Source: Lachnospiraceae bacterium
GTDB taxonomy: Bacteria; Bacillota; Clostridia; Lachnospirales; Lachnospiraceae
NCBI GenBank assembly: GCA_021771755.1
Contig: JAETOL010000001.1
Location: 296,526 to 360,525 of the forward strand
Reading direction: 5' to 3'
Length of the DNA stretch: 64,000 nucleotides
The notes below the pieces were generated by a model, which had not been told where the DNA came from, did not search any database, and was given only the letters and a program-made list of their open reading frames with translations. Position numbers and translations under genes: made by a program. Below, in pieces: positions 1-10,007 of the stretch. Within the stretch, counting starts at the first letter, position 1. Every line of letters begins with the position of its first letter.

Positions 1-573
1 ATAATCAAATCCCAGCTCTGCAATGATTCCACGAAGATACGGCATGGGATCGTGAAGATCCCGCACTACATCCACGAACTTTTTGTCGTACAGGCCAAAT
101 CCGGTAAACTGTTCTATATGGTCGATATCTGTGATCTTCTGGATCATTTTGTAGTAAAGCCCGCGGATCTTATACATGATCTTCCGTTCCTGACTGGCTT
201 TTTTGACACCGATCACAATCTTATGCCCGTCTTCCCATTCTTTTACAAATTTGGGGATCATGTCCACAGGATCCTGAAAGTCCGCGCACATACGGACCAC
301 ACAGTCTCCGTAGGCCTGCTTCATTCCATAAACAGGAGATCTTGCCTGACCGAAGTTCTTAGCGTTAAAAATAGCCTTAATCTTTTTATTATTTGCACAA
401 AGACCTCTGAGGATCGCCTGGGTATTATCTTTGGAATGATTGTCAATAAACAGGATCTCATAATCATAATGACTGAGATCCCTCTCCATTACTTCTATGA
501 TCGCTTTTGCAAGAGCAACGACGTTTGCCTCTTCATTATAGGTGGGGATCACCACCGATATCTTTTTTTTCAT
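1..573 (-). CDS. Glycosyltransferase family 2 (GtrB/DPM1-like), C-terminus cut by window edge
   Basis: Manual translation of minus strand from cat at 571-573: MKKKISVVIPTYNEEANVVALAKAIIEVMERDLSHYDYEILFIDNHSKDNTQAILRGL...NAKNFGQARSPVYGMKQAYGDCVVRMCADFQDPVDMIPKF; typical GT2 motifs. Missing from ORF track because it runs off the edge. Confidence 0.9.
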   Translation of the reverse strand, partial: MKKKISVVIPTYNEEANVVALAKAIIEVMERDLSHYDYEILFIDNHSKDNTQAILRGLCANNKKIKAIFNAKNFGQARSPVYGMKQAYGDCVVRMCADFQDPVDMIPKFVKEWEDGHKIVIGVKKASQERKIMYKIRGLYYKMIQKITDIDHIEQFTGFGLYDKKFVDVVRDLHDPMPYLRGIIAELGFDY

Positions 574-1502
574 TTTGTTTCTCCTGTATTCCCGGTTTTC
601 AGCCAGGTGATGGTTTCTCTGATTCCCTCCCGGAAGGTATATTCCGGCACAAATCCGGTATCTTCTGTAAGAGATGAGATATCCGCACAGAGATTCATCA
701 CTGCACCTGCCGGATATGGTCTGGCTCCGATCCCGGTTTCTTTCGCTCCGGTAAGCTCCGCCATGATTTCTATATAATCTTTAAGAGGAGCGGCATTCCC
801 GCTTCCCACACAGTACACAGCTCCGTCTTTTCCTTTTTCCCCAATGAGGCAGTATGCTCTTCCGGCATCTGCACTGAAAAGGTAATCCCACCTCTGCAGA
901 GCAGGGGTAAAGGATGTCGGTTCCCCGGCAAGCATTTTACGGAGGCCGGAAGCCACCATGGTGGTTTCCTTTTCGTAAATTCCGTAAACACTGAAAATCC
1001 TTGGCCAGATACACTCCATTCCCAGCTCCTTACAAAGCATACGTGCCAGCTGCCCGGAGGCAAACTTTGCAGTGCCGTAGGGAGTGGTCGGATTGACCGG
1101 ACTGTCCGGAGAGATCTTATCCACATCCATAGGTCCGTATTCCGCCTGGGATCCTGCGCCGATAAAGCGCCTGCAGCCAAGGGCATGAGCTGCCTTCACT
1201 GCTGCCAGCGTATATGCGATATTCCTGCTCTGAAGCTCTGTGCTGGAATTTCGATTTTCTCCGGTATTTCCCCATGCAATATGATAAAAGGTATCGCATT
1301 TTTCCGGAATCTTCTGAGGAAGCGTCTCCAGATCTTCCAGAGAGCCGTCTACCATATGCAGTTTTTCGCTTTGCGGCAGACGCATCTTCTTTCCTGAGAA
1401 AGCCCGGACCACTGCATAAACCTCGATGCCCTTTTTGATGCATTCTTTTATCAGGGCCGTACCGATCATACTGGTGGCTCCTGTTACAATAATCCTCTGC
1501 AT
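570..1502 (-). CDS. NAD-dependent epimerase/dehydratase (extended SDR), likely nucleotide-sugar reductase/epimerase
   Basis: MQRIIVTGATSMIGTALIKE Rossmann GxxxxxG and YGTAK (YxxxK); start moved to M8 of the ORF because an SD-like GAAAGGA precedes it. Confidence 0.85.
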   Translation of the reverse strand: MQRIIVTGATSMIGTALIKECIKKGIEVYAVVRAFSGKKMRLPQSEKLHMVDGSLEDLETLPQKIPEKCDTFYHIAWGNTGENRNSSTELQSRNIAYTLAAVKAAHALGCRRFIGAGSQAEYGPMDVDKISPDSPVNPTTPYGTAKFASGQLARMLCKELGMECIWPRIFSVYGIYEKETTMVASGLRKMLAGEPTSFTPALQRWDYLFSADAGRAYCLIGEKGKDGAVYCVGSGNAAPLKDYIEIMAELTGAKETGIGARPYPAGAVMNLCADISSLTEDTGFVPEYTFREGIRETITWLKTGNTGETK

Positions 1503-1535
1503 ATTTTCCTTTCTCTTTCCCATCCGGTATTTTTG

Positions 1536-3377
1536 TCAGCTGCGCTCCGGAAGTGGAATGTACATATTTTCTTCCAGTTCCTCCCTGGATAAAAACGGAT
1601 ACATATCCTCCAGCGACGCGGAGATCATTCTTCCGTCCGGAAGCTTTTTGGAGGAAGTCTTCGGCTCGGTTTTCTGATATTTGGTAACAAACACCTCACA
1701 GATCACAGCGCCTTCCGTCTCCAGAGTCTTATTGATTTTTTCTTCCAGCTCCTCTGAACTGTGGATACAGTCATAGGGAAATCCATACGCAGGTGCAAGC
1801 CGGCTCAGATCCGGAAAACTCAGATCTCCGCTTTCTTCCCCTACACCTACCAGCGGTTCCCCGAAATACGTCTGCTGTGTCTGACGGATGGAATGATATC
1901 CCTGATTGTTTATCACAAAAAGCTTTATCGGCAGACGATTATGGATGATCGTCTGAAGCTCCTGGATATTCATCTGGAGACTTCCTTCTCCGGTCACACA
2001 TACCACCGGTTTCTTATCTGACGCAATGCAGACTCCAATAGCGCCCGGAAGGCAGAAGCCCATGGATGCCGTATTGGGGTTTGTGATAAATCTCTGTCCT
2101 TTTTTCACCTTGAAAGTCTGACTTCCTGCCACACGGGAGGTTCCCACACTGACCATCAGATTCTGATCTTCTTTCATGGCTTTTGACAGTTCTTCATAAA
2201 AAGCATAGATATTGGTACAGCCTTCTTCTATCGTCTCATAATGCTTTTCTGTGACCACCGGATATTTCTCTTTCCAGAGCAGACACTGCTCTCTCCAGGG
2301 CCGCCCCTGAAACAGAGGTTTTTCTGCAGAAGCGCCTCGATTCCGGGCAGAGTGGATCAGCTTTCGGATCAGTTCTCCTGCATCTCCGCATACCGGAAGA
2401 CTTACATGAAGACTCGGCTTTTTTAATTCATTTTCATCAATGTCATTGAGAATGGTATAGCTTTCTCTTGCCCAGTCCTGAAACTGGAATCCGGTCTGTG
2501 CAAAGCCCTGACGGTTTCCAATGGAGAGAAGCACATCACTGTTCTGCAAAGCAAAGTTTCCGGGTCTGGTTCCGGTTCCTCCGCTTCTTCCCACAAACAG
2601 AGGATGGTCATATTCCATGGCGTCTACACTGCTCATTCCTGTCACTACAGGAACCCCCAGCAGCTCTGCCAGCTGATGAAATTCCTCTGCCGCACCTGCA
2701 AGGCGCACACCGTTCCCCGGAGAAAGCACCGGACGGCTGCTGTTCTGGATCTTATCCAGGATCTGGTCTATCATCTCCTCAGAAATCTCCCCCGGCTTCT
2801 GTTCCGGATTTTCAGAAGGATCATAGGCCCGAAGCTCCTCCGTTTCCACCACAGCTCCCTGTACGTCCAGAGGAATGTCCAGCCATACCGGTCCCGGTCT
2901 TCCATTTACCGCAAGATAAAGAGCTTTTTCCAGATGATAACGGATTTCCTCCGGCCGGATCACCATATGGGCATATTTTGTCAGAGGTTTTACCACCGGA
3001 ACAATATTACACTCCTGTACGCCCATACTCCTCAACGGGAGTCCGGAAGCCTCCACCGTAGTGGCATATCTGGCCTGACCGGAGAATACAAGCATAGGAA
3101 TAGAATCCATCCAGCCGCCAAGAACACCGGTCACTGCATTGGTTGCTCCAGGTCCCGTGGTAACACAGACTGCTGCCATTTTATTTCCCAGACGCGCATA
3201 GGCTTCTGCTGCCATAGCACAGGCCTGTTCGTGATGCTGATAGGTACAGTGAAGCTTCGGATGATGACCAAAGGCATCATTCATGTGCATGGCGCCTCCT
3301 CCGGTTACGGTAAATACATCCTGTATCCCCCACTGTGCAATATATTCTGCAATATAATCAGATACTTTCTGTTTCAT
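1536..3377 (-). CDS. Thiamine diphosphate-dependent enzyme, acetolactate synthase-like (candidate YerE-like branched-sugar synthase)
   Basis: 613 aa with N-terminal HHEQACAMAAEAYAR, TTGPGATNAVTGV and C-terminal GEGSLQMNIQELQTI..NNQGYHSIRQTQ ThDP motifs; embedded in a CDP-sugar/polysaccharide operon. Confidence 0.8.
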   Translation of the reverse strand: MKQKVSDYIAEYIAQWGIQDVFTVTGGGAMHMNDAFGHHPKLHCTYQHHEQACAMAAEAYARLGNKMAAVCVTTGPGATNAVTGVLGGWMDSIPMLVFSGQARYATTVEASGLPLRSMGVQECNIVPVVKPLTKYAHMVIRPEEIRYHLEKALYLAVNGRPGPVWLDIPLDVQGAVVETEELRAYDPSENPEQKPGEISEEMIDQILDKIQNSSRPVLSPGNGVRLAGAAEEFHQLAELLGVPVVTGMSSVDAMEYDHPLFVGRSGGTGTRPGNFALQNSDVLLSIGNRQGFAQTGFQFQDWARESYTILNDIDENELKKPSLHVSLPVCGDAGELIRKLIHSARNRGASAEKPLFQGRPWREQCLLWKEKYPVVTEKHYETIEEGCTNIYAFYEELSKAMKEDQNLMVSVGTSRVAGSQTFKVKKGQRFITNPNTASMGFCLPGAIGVCIASDKKPVVCVTGEGSLQMNIQELQTIIHNRLPIKLFVINNQGYHSIRQTQQTYFGEPLVGVGEESGDLSFPDLSRLAPAYGFPYDCIHSSEELEEKINKTLETEGAVICEVFVTKYQKTEPKTSSKKLPDGRMISASLEDMYPFLSREELEENMYIPLPERS

Positions 3378-3389
3378 TTTTTCTCCACC

Positions 3390-4709
3390 TTACATATAAT
3401 CCGGACATTTCTGCACACATACCATGCGTTTTCCGGATGCCTCAATCGGAATTTCATCCACATAGGTCACATCGATCTGTGCTTCGTCCCCCAGATATTT
3501 CCGGTAGGAGGCAACGACCTCCTCTTCGTTGACTCTGGTACGGTCTGCATTCAGAAGAAGCTCGTAGCGCTTCTTTTCCCACTGGATGCATTTTGCCTGA
3601 TGCACGATTCCTTCCATATTGATCAGCACATTCATAAACACATGGATGGATAAAGGCTCGCCCTTACAGTTGTACATCATGGAACCCCGACGTCCGTAGA
3701 TTTCCGTAAAATATCCGTGCTTTCTTCCTTTTTCATCGATCACTTCTTTATAGATTCCGGTATCTCCGGTATCATAGCGGATCATGGGAAAAGCTTTGTT
3801 ATAATAATCGGTCACAACAATCCTGCCCAGTTCTCCCGGCTTCACCGGTTCATCCGAATCAAGGCTGAGCATTTCAATATAAAAATTATAAAGATCCACG
3901 GTGTAACGATCCTCATCCCCTACCTGGCAGGCAAGGAATCCGTTTTCATTGTTTCCATAGGAGCGCACAGCCGTAAATCCAAAAATCTCCCGGATTTCGT
4001 CATAAGTCTTCTGGGGAAGAGCCTCGCCCATGGCAAAAACCATTTCCACATCCCATTTGCTGATATCTACCTTTTTTCTCTTCAGATATCCGGCAAGAAC
4101 CACCAGCGCACTGGAGTAAGCTACCAGAACCTGGATCCGGTCTTTGCGGATCTTTTCGCAGATCCCGGCCAGCGCCTCGTCTCCCATATTGGAAATATCG
4201 ATCATGATCAGGTTATTTTTAAAGGATTTCCATTTGGAAATCACATTTTTCCCCGGGATCCACACACGGAATTCCCCTCTTTTCATTCCCATACGGAAGC
4301 CGTTCAGTTCCATAAAAGAAATAAAATTCATATTCACCCGGTTCATTTTGTCTCCGTCGCAAAGCACGGTAAACGGCGCGCCTGTGGATCCGCTGGTCTT
4401 CAGCTGAAACAGGCTGTCCTTTTTGTCCTGATACATATCGCAAAGGATGCTGTCCTTATTTTCGTTGTATTTCATTTTTGTCATAACAGGAAAATCTGTG
4501 ATATCACGGGCATCCTGATAGTCTTTATAATATGCGGAATGCTTTTTGGCATGTTCCAGAAGCATCTCTACCCGGCGCTGTGCATATTCCTCTGTGATTC
4601 CTTCTACAATCTCCCGTTTATTTACTGCTTTTATCTTTGCAAGCTTTCCACCATGAAGCCTGTCAAGACCATTAAAAGCAGCTCTTCTTAAAATTTCTCC
4701 AGCCTGCAT
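3390..4709 (-). CDS. PaaK/CapK-like phenylacetate-CoA ligase family (AMP-binding) protein
   Basis: 439 aa; LKTSGSTGAPFTVLCDGDKM P-loop-like adenylate motif and MIRYDTGDTG; paralogue of 5975-7297. Confidence 0.8.
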   Translation of the reverse strand: MQAGEILRRAAFNGLDRLHGGKLAKIKAVNKREIVEGITEEYAQRRVEMLLEHAKKHSAYYKDYQDARDITDFPVMTKMKYNENKDSILCDMYQDKKDSLFQLKTSGSTGAPFTVLCDGDKMNRVNMNFISFMELNGFRMGMKRGEFRVWIPGKNVISKWKSFKNNLIMIDISNMGDEALAGICEKIRKDRIQVLVAYSSALVVLAGYLKRKKVDISKWDVEMVFAMGEALPQKTYDEIREIFGFTAVRSYGNNENGFLACQVGDEDRYTVDLYNFYIEMLSLDSDEPVKPGELGRIVVTDYYNKAFPMIRYDTGDTGIYKEVIDEKGRKHGYFTEIYGRRGSMMYNCKGEPLSIHVFMNVLINMEGIVHQAKCIQWEKKRYELLLNADRTRVNEEEVVASYRKYLGDEAQIDVTYVDEIPIEASGKRMVCVQKCPDYM

Positions 4710-4740
4710 ATTTTTTCCTTTCCATATAAAATCAGATTTA

Positions 4741-5958
4741 TTACTGCTTCAGCGGCTGCGCTTTTCTGTCTCCCGCTTTCCAGAGTCCCAGAAGGATCAC
4801 TGCTGCCACACGGATGGCATTGGCAATCAGAACCGCTTCCGCAAATCCCATAATACCGCTGTTCTTTGTAAAAAGCAACACAAGAGCAGTGATGATCGCC
4901 AGATGAAGAATCTGCAGAATCAACTGCCATTTTTCCTCTGTAAAGGTCAAAACCACAATAAAAAGATAAGCAGACAGAACTCCCAGAATCTGGCTCAGGT
5001 TCACAACCGTCATCATTCCTTTTACGGATTCATAAAGATCTCTGTAAAACAGCCATACAAACAGCGGTGTTCCAATCTGAGAGCCTATAAAAAACACAAG
5101 GCTGACTCCCACGCCGATCCCGGTAAACTGCAGAAACTGCTTTCTTCCCATCCTCTCCTGCTTCCGTGTAAGATAAGAAATAATGATCGTGTTTACCGGA
5201 GCCACCAGAAGCACCAGAGTTTTTCCGATCAGGGACGTCACATAATACTGTGTCACCGCCAGATGTCCGATCAGATGCTCCAGAACAAGACGATCGATAT
5301 TCAGCGTCAGATTGGTGATCAGGTAGGAAATAACAAGAAATCCGCCTCTTTGAAAGGCTGTTCCAAACCAGCTGCTTCTCCTGAAAAATCCATGGAATAC
5401 GGTTCCGGTGGCTGCAAGATATACCAACGCCGCCACTTCTCCTGTCACAAATACCAGAAACCAGTTTTTTGTCAGGAAATAAAGGCCAAAGCCTGCCACA
5501 TAGCCCACAGTCAGAACTGCATAATAATTAAAATAATTCCGGTAGTTCAGATTCAGGCGATACTCCACATCTCCGTAATACCGGAAGATCGTCGTCATAA
5601 GAAGAAGTACGGTCCAGAAGATCACGGAAACAGAGGTCATGGAATTCTTTCCCACCAGCAGAGTCACTGCCGTACCCACGCCTCCAAATAAAAGAAGCAG
5701 GATATTATAGTCTCCGTTCTTTACCTGGTAATCTCTTCTCACAACAAGGCGGCTGGTGTTTAAAGCCTGCCCCACCGAAGGACAGAGAATCGCCACCAGC
5801 CCCATAAGATACAGCAGCTCACCAAGCTGGTCGCTTCCCATGAAACGGTTCAGCAGCGGATAGACCAGTACCTGCAGAACCCCGTTCATCAGAAGCGCGC
5901 CTCCTATGGTGTAGGCTGTATTTGATACAATTTTTTTCTGTTTTTCTTTCGATGCCAA
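4741..5958 (-). CDS. Polysaccharide flippase (Wzx/MOP-type membrane protein)
   Basis: 405 aa, about 12 hydrophobic segments, located within polysaccharide cluster. Confidence 0.75.
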   Translation of the reverse strand: MASKEKQKKIVSNTAYTIGGALLMNGVLQVLVYPLLNRFMGSDQLGELLYLMGLVAILCPSVGQALNTSRLVVRRDYQVKNGDYNILLLLFGGVGTAVTLLVGKNSMTSVSVIFWTVLLLMTTIFRYYGDVEYRLNLNYRNYFNYYAVLTVGYVAGFGLYFLTKNWFLVFVTGEVAALVYLAATGTVFHGFFRRSSWFGTAFQRGGFLVISYLITNLTLNIDRLVLEHLIGHLAVTQYYVTSLIGKTLVLLVAPVNTIIISYLTRKQERMGRKQFLQFTGIGVGVSLVFFIGSQIGTPLFVWLFYRDLYESVKGMMTVVNLSQILGVLSAYLFIVVLTFTEEKWQLILQILHLAIITALVLLFTKNSGIMGFAEAVLIANAIRVAAVILLGLWKAGDRKAQPLKQ

Positions 5959-5974
5959 AAAGCACCCTCCCCAG

Positions 5975-7297
5975 TTATTTTTTTATGTATTTCTCACATC
6001 GATTCTCAAAGGATTTCCGTTTGCCGGAATTGAGCACCGGGATCTCATCTACATATTCCACTGTAATTTCTGCTTCTTCTCCGAAATACGGTCCGATAAA
6101 ATCCAGGATGGCTTTTTCATCGATCTGCTCTTTGTCTCCGTTCAGCCAGAGCGTATATCGAGTCTCATCCTCCTGAATGAAACGGTACTGGTCGATTCCC
6201 TTTGCCATGGAAAGACCGTTCAGAAGCACAAAGGGAGAAACAATCCGTCCCTTGCAGTCGTAGATCATATCACCCCGCCGTCCGTACAGTTCTTTCAGGT
6301 ACAGACGGAAACGTCCGTCTTTTTCCTTTCGTTCTGCCACCGCCAGATCTCCGTTGTCATAACGAATCAGAGGAATGGCATAATTATAAAGATCTGTGAT
6401 CACGATACGTCCCAGTTCTCCGGGTTCTGCCGGTTCGTCACTGTCCAGCTTCAGGATTTCATAATAATAGCTTTCCGTATCAATATAGTAGCTTTCATCT
6501 TCCTCCCGCTGCAGTCCCATGATTCCGTTTTCTTCATTGGAATACCAGGAACGCACGGTACAGCGGAAGATTTTTTCCAGATTTCTCCGAACCTCACTGG
6601 GCATGCTCTCTGAAATCGGAAGGATGGCTTTCACACAAAAATCTTTTGTGTCCACCTGATATTTTTCGATATAGCGCCCCAGTTCTCCGATAGCAGAGGA
6701 GTAGCCAATGATACACTTTACTTTTTTCTTCCGGATCACAGAAACCATTTTTCCAAGAGCTTCATCATCCAGATTGGAGCAGTCCATCATGATCAGATTT
6801 TCTGCGGTACGGGAAAGCCAGCTTTTTTTTGCATGGTCTCCCACCCACATACGGATAAAAGCTTCCTTCATGCCGATATAATAACCGCCCGCAGCTCCCA
6901 GAAAAATACTGGCAGCTGTATTGTGAAGGATTTTGTTGCGGTTCTGGATCATGGCAAAGGGGGTGCCTGTAGACCCGCTGGTATACATGATCCGGTTGTC
7001 GGAAGCTTCTTTGTAAACGCTGGACTGACATTCCTCATAGTGGCTTCTGTAAGCATCTTTATTCATTACCGGCATTTTTTCCAGCGGAGTATCCGGATCA
7101 AAATCCTTATAAAATTCCGTAGTACGCACTGCATGGGCAATCAGCTTACGGATCTTTTCCTGTGTCCTGTCTATGGGAGTTCCTTTTTTGTAGCTGTCCC
7201 GGATCTCCTCATAATATTTCCGGACCTTTCCGCCCTTGAGGCGATCCACAGTCCAGAAACCATACCAGCGCAGCTTTTCATCAATTATCATTTGCAT
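5975..7297 (-). CDS. PaaK/CapK-like phenylacetate-CoA ligase family (AMP-binding) protein
   Basis: 440 aa; MYTSGSTGTPFAMIQNRNK, LIRYDNGDLA; same architecture as 3390-4709. Confidence 0.8.
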   Translation of the reverse strand: MQMIIDEKLRWYGFWTVDRLKGGKVRKYYEEIRDSYKKGTPIDRTQEKIRKLIAHAVRTTEFYKDFDPDTPLEKMPVMNKDAYRSHYEECQSSVYKEASDNRIMYTSGSTGTPFAMIQNRNKILHNTAASIFLGAAGGYYIGMKEAFIRMWVGDHAKKSWLSRTAENLIMMDCSNLDDEALGKMVSVIRKKKVKCIIGYSSAIGELGRYIEKYQVDTKDFCVKAILPISESMPSEVRRNLEKIFRCTVRSWYSNEENGIMGLQREEDESYYIDTESYYYEILKLDSDEPAEPGELGRIVITDLYNYAIPLIRYDNGDLAVAERKEKDGRFRLYLKELYGRRGDMIYDCKGRIVSPFVLLNGLSMAKGIDQYRFIQEDETRYTLWLNGDKEQIDEKAILDFIGPYFGEEAEITVEYVDEIPVLNSGKRKSFENRCEKYIKK

Positions 7298-7315
7298 GTT
7301 CCTTCCCGGCTGTTC

Positions 7316-8656
7316 TTAAAGTTCTCCGGCCTCCCGGATCACCTTTGCCATATAGTCGATCTTTTCGTCTGTCATTCCAGGATATAAGCCTACCCAGAAG
7401 GTATCACGCATGATCCTGTCTGTGTTTTCCAGTGTTCCGGCAATGCGGTAGCCTTTTCCTTCTGCTCTCATCTGATCAAAGCACGGATGCTTGGTGAGAT
7501 TTCCGGCAAACAGCATCCTTGTCTGGACGCCTTTGCTTTCAATATAAGGAACTACCTTGTTTCTGTCCACACCCTCTTTACAGGTAAGAAGGAAACCGAA
7601 CCAGCTTGGATCTGAATTCGGGCATGCTTCCGGAAGGATGAATTTTTCTTCCATACCCTCCAGGGCTTTGCGGAGGCGGGCATAATTATGACGTCTTCTT
7701 TCTACAAATCCCGGAAATTTCTCAAGCTGGGCACAGCCTACCGCCGCCTGCATATCTGTTGCCTTCAGATTGTATCCAAAATGAGAATACACATATTTGT
7801 GATCGTATCCCAGAGGAAGCTCTCCATACTGTCTGTCAAAACGATGTCCGCAGACATTGTCCTTTCCGGACGGACAGCGGCAGTCACGTCCCCAGTCGCG
7901 AAGAGATCTTACAATCTTGTGAAGCAGCGGATTTCTGGTATAAACAGCGCCGCCCTCTCCCATAGTCATATGATGAGGCGGATAAAAACTGGAGGTTCCA
8001 ATATCACCGATCGTTCCGGTCAGTTTTTTCTCGCCGTTGATCTCATACTCAGAGCCCAGAGCATCACAGTTATCCTCGATCAGCCACAGCTGATGAGCCT
8101 GACAGAAATCTGTCAGTGCTTTCAGATCAAAAGGATTTCCCAGTGTATGCGCGATCATCACTACCTTTGTTTTTGGAGAAAGCGCTTCTTCCAGACGGGT
8201 CACATCGATATTATACTGAGGAATGGTCACATCCACGAACACCGGAACCGCTCCGTACTGAATCATAGGTGCTACTGTTGTTGGAAATCCTGCAGCCACA
8301 GTAATAACCTCATCTCCCGGAAGCACCTGACGTTCTCCAAGAAGAGGGGAGGTCAGCGCCATAAACGCAAGAAGGTTTGCGGAAGAGCCGGAATTTACCA
8401 GAGAGCAGAAACGTACTCCCAGATATTTCGCAAAGTTCTCCTCAAACTGATCTGCATATCTTCCTGCCGTCAGCCAGAACTCCAGTGCGCTGTCCACCAG
8501 ATTCACCATCTCTCTGGAATCGTAAACTCTGGACGCATAGGGGATCCTGTCTCCCTCCTCAAACGGTTTCTGCTGATTATGATATTTGCGGCAGTAATCA
8601 TCTACCATACCAAGGATTTCTTCCCTGGCCTGCTGTTCTGTCATATTTTCAAACAT
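7316..8656 (-). CDS. rfbH: CDP-6-deoxy-L-threo-D-glycero-4-hexulose-3-dehydrase (E1, RfbH-like)
   Basis: 446 aa DegT-type PLP/PMP enzyme with His in place of the PLP-lysine (YPPHHMTMGEGG) and a Cys-rich segment RDCRCPSGKDNVCGHRF consistent with the E1 [2Fe-2S] site. Confidence 0.9.
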   Translation of the reverse strand: MFENMTEQQAREEILGMVDDYCRKYHNQQKPFEEGDRIPYASRVYDSREMVNLVDSALEFWLTAGRYADQFEENFAKYLGVRFCSLVNSGSSANLLAFMALTSPLLGERQVLPGDEVITVAAGFPTTVAPMIQYGAVPVFVDVTIPQYNIDVTRLEEALSPKTKVVMIAHTLGNPFDLKALTDFCQAHQLWLIEDNCDALGSEYEINGEKKLTGTIGDIGTSSFYPPHHMTMGEGGAVYTRNPLLHKIVRSLRDWGRDCRCPSGKDNVCGHRFDRQYGELPLGYDHKYVYSHFGYNLKATDMQAAVGCAQLEKFPGFVERRRHNYARLRKALEGMEEKFILPEACPNSDPSWFGFLLTCKEGVDRNKVVPYIESKGVQTRMLFAGNLTKHPCFDQMRAEGKGYRIAGTLENTDRIMRDTFWVGLYPGMTDEKIDYMAKVIREAGEL

Positions 8657-8676
8657 AGTCTGTCTCCTCTTTTATT

Positions 8677-9747
8677 CTATTTCATCTGATCCAGAAAGCT
8701 TTGGATCTGTTTTTTCATGATAAGATTGATGTCTTCTCCGGACTGCCATGTCTTTGTCCATTCTACTGTCTTTTCCACTGCCTGACGAACTCCCCATGCC
8801 GGTTTCCACCCGAAGACGCTCCTCAGTCGGGAGCAGTCCAGCTTCAGGAAGTTTGCCTCATGAGGACCGCCCGCAAAATGGTTTTCCCAGGTCTGGCCGT
8901 CTCCCCAGGCTTCACAGAACAGCTCCACCAGCTCTCCTGTAGTCACACAGTCCTCATCTCCCGGGCCTACGTTATAATAGCCTTCATACTTCCGGTCTTC
9001 ATACTGCAGGGCAGCGATCATAAGATACGCATACAAAGGCTCCAATACATGCTGGAAAGGCCTTGTAGAATGAGGATTTCTTACCTGTACAGGCTTTCCT
9101 TCCAATGCCGCACGAATGCAGTCCGGAATGATCCTGTCTGCGGCAAAATCTCCGCCTCCGATCACATTTCCGGCTCTGGCTGTGGAAATCCTGGTATCCC
9201 GGTCTCCGAAAAATGAGTTTTTGTAGCTGTGCGTCACAAGCTCAGAGCAGGATTTACTGTTAGAATATGGATCGAAGCCGTCCAGCGGATCATTTTCACG
9301 ATATCCCCACTCCCATTCCCGGTTATGGTATACCTTATCTGTAGTCACATTCAGAAAAGATCTGACTGTCTCTGTCTGACGTACACATTCCAGAATGTTC
9401 ACCGTACCCATTACGTTTGTCTCATAAGTGTATACGGGATTTTTATATGACTCCCGCACAATCGGCTGCGCTGCCAGATGGAGCACGATCTCCGGCCGGG
9501 TTTCCCGAAATACTTCCATCAGCCTGTCCAGATCCCGGATATCTCCGATCACAGAGTGCATCTGGCTTCCCATATCTGCCAGATTAAAAATTGACGGTTC
9601 TGTCGGCGGTTCCAGGGAATACCCGGTCACCTGCGCCCCTGCATCCAGAAGCAGACGGCAAAGCCAGGTTCCCTTAAAGCCTGTATGTCCTGTTATCAGA
9701 ACTTTTTTTCCATTATAAAAACTGAGATCAAAATTTTTCATAAACAA
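8677..9747 (-). CDS. rfbG: CDP-glucose 4,6-dehydratase
   Basis: 356 aa; GKKVLITGHTGFKGTWL, NVTTDKVYHNREWEWGYRENDPLDGFDPYSNSKSCSELV. Confidence 0.92.
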   Translation of the reverse strand: MFMKNFDLSFYNGKKVLITGHTGFKGTWLCRLLLDAGAQVTGYSLEPPTEPSIFNLADMGSQMHSVIGDIRDLDRLMEVFRETRPEIVLHLAAQPIVRESYKNPVYTYETNVMGTVNILECVRQTETVRSFLNVTTDKVYHNREWEWGYRENDPLDGFDPYSNSKSCSELVTHSYKNSFFGDRDTRISTARAGNVIGGGDFAADRIIPDCIRAALEGKPVQVRNPHSTRPFQHVLEPLYAYLMIAALQYEDRKYEGYYNVGPGDEDCVTTGELVELFCEAWGDGQTWENHFAGGPHEANFLKLDCSRLRSVFGWKPAWGVRQAVEKTVEWTKTWQSGEDINLIMKKQIQSFLDQMK

Positions 9748-9890
9748 CTGAAATCTCCTGTTGATTTAATCTGTCGGTAACTTTTCATAGTTATGAGTAT
9801 TATACTATTCTTTAGGCAGTGTGGCAAGGTTTCCACCAAAAACCTTCCAGGCTCTGAGGCACCGCAAAAATTTTTCATATTGTGGCAAAA

Positions 9891-9932
9891 AACAGAGACA
9901 GTTTTCTGTGTTTTCACAGTCAACTGTCTCTG
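9891..9932 (-). terminator. Intrinsic terminator downstream of pgi
   Basis: CAGAGACAGTT...AACTGTCTCTG stem with inner CTGTG/CACAG, followed by TTTTTT on the minus strand. Confidence 0.75.
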
Positions 9933-10007
9933 CCTGTATTTGATTCTATGATTCTATGTGCAAATGCAAATTATTTCCATCTCCTGTTACAGAGATTTCT
10001 TATCCTG

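Noticed and set aside
52-777. 241-aa + strand ORF at left edge
   Set aside because: Overlaps the GT2 and SDR genes on the minus strand, which have clear motifs.
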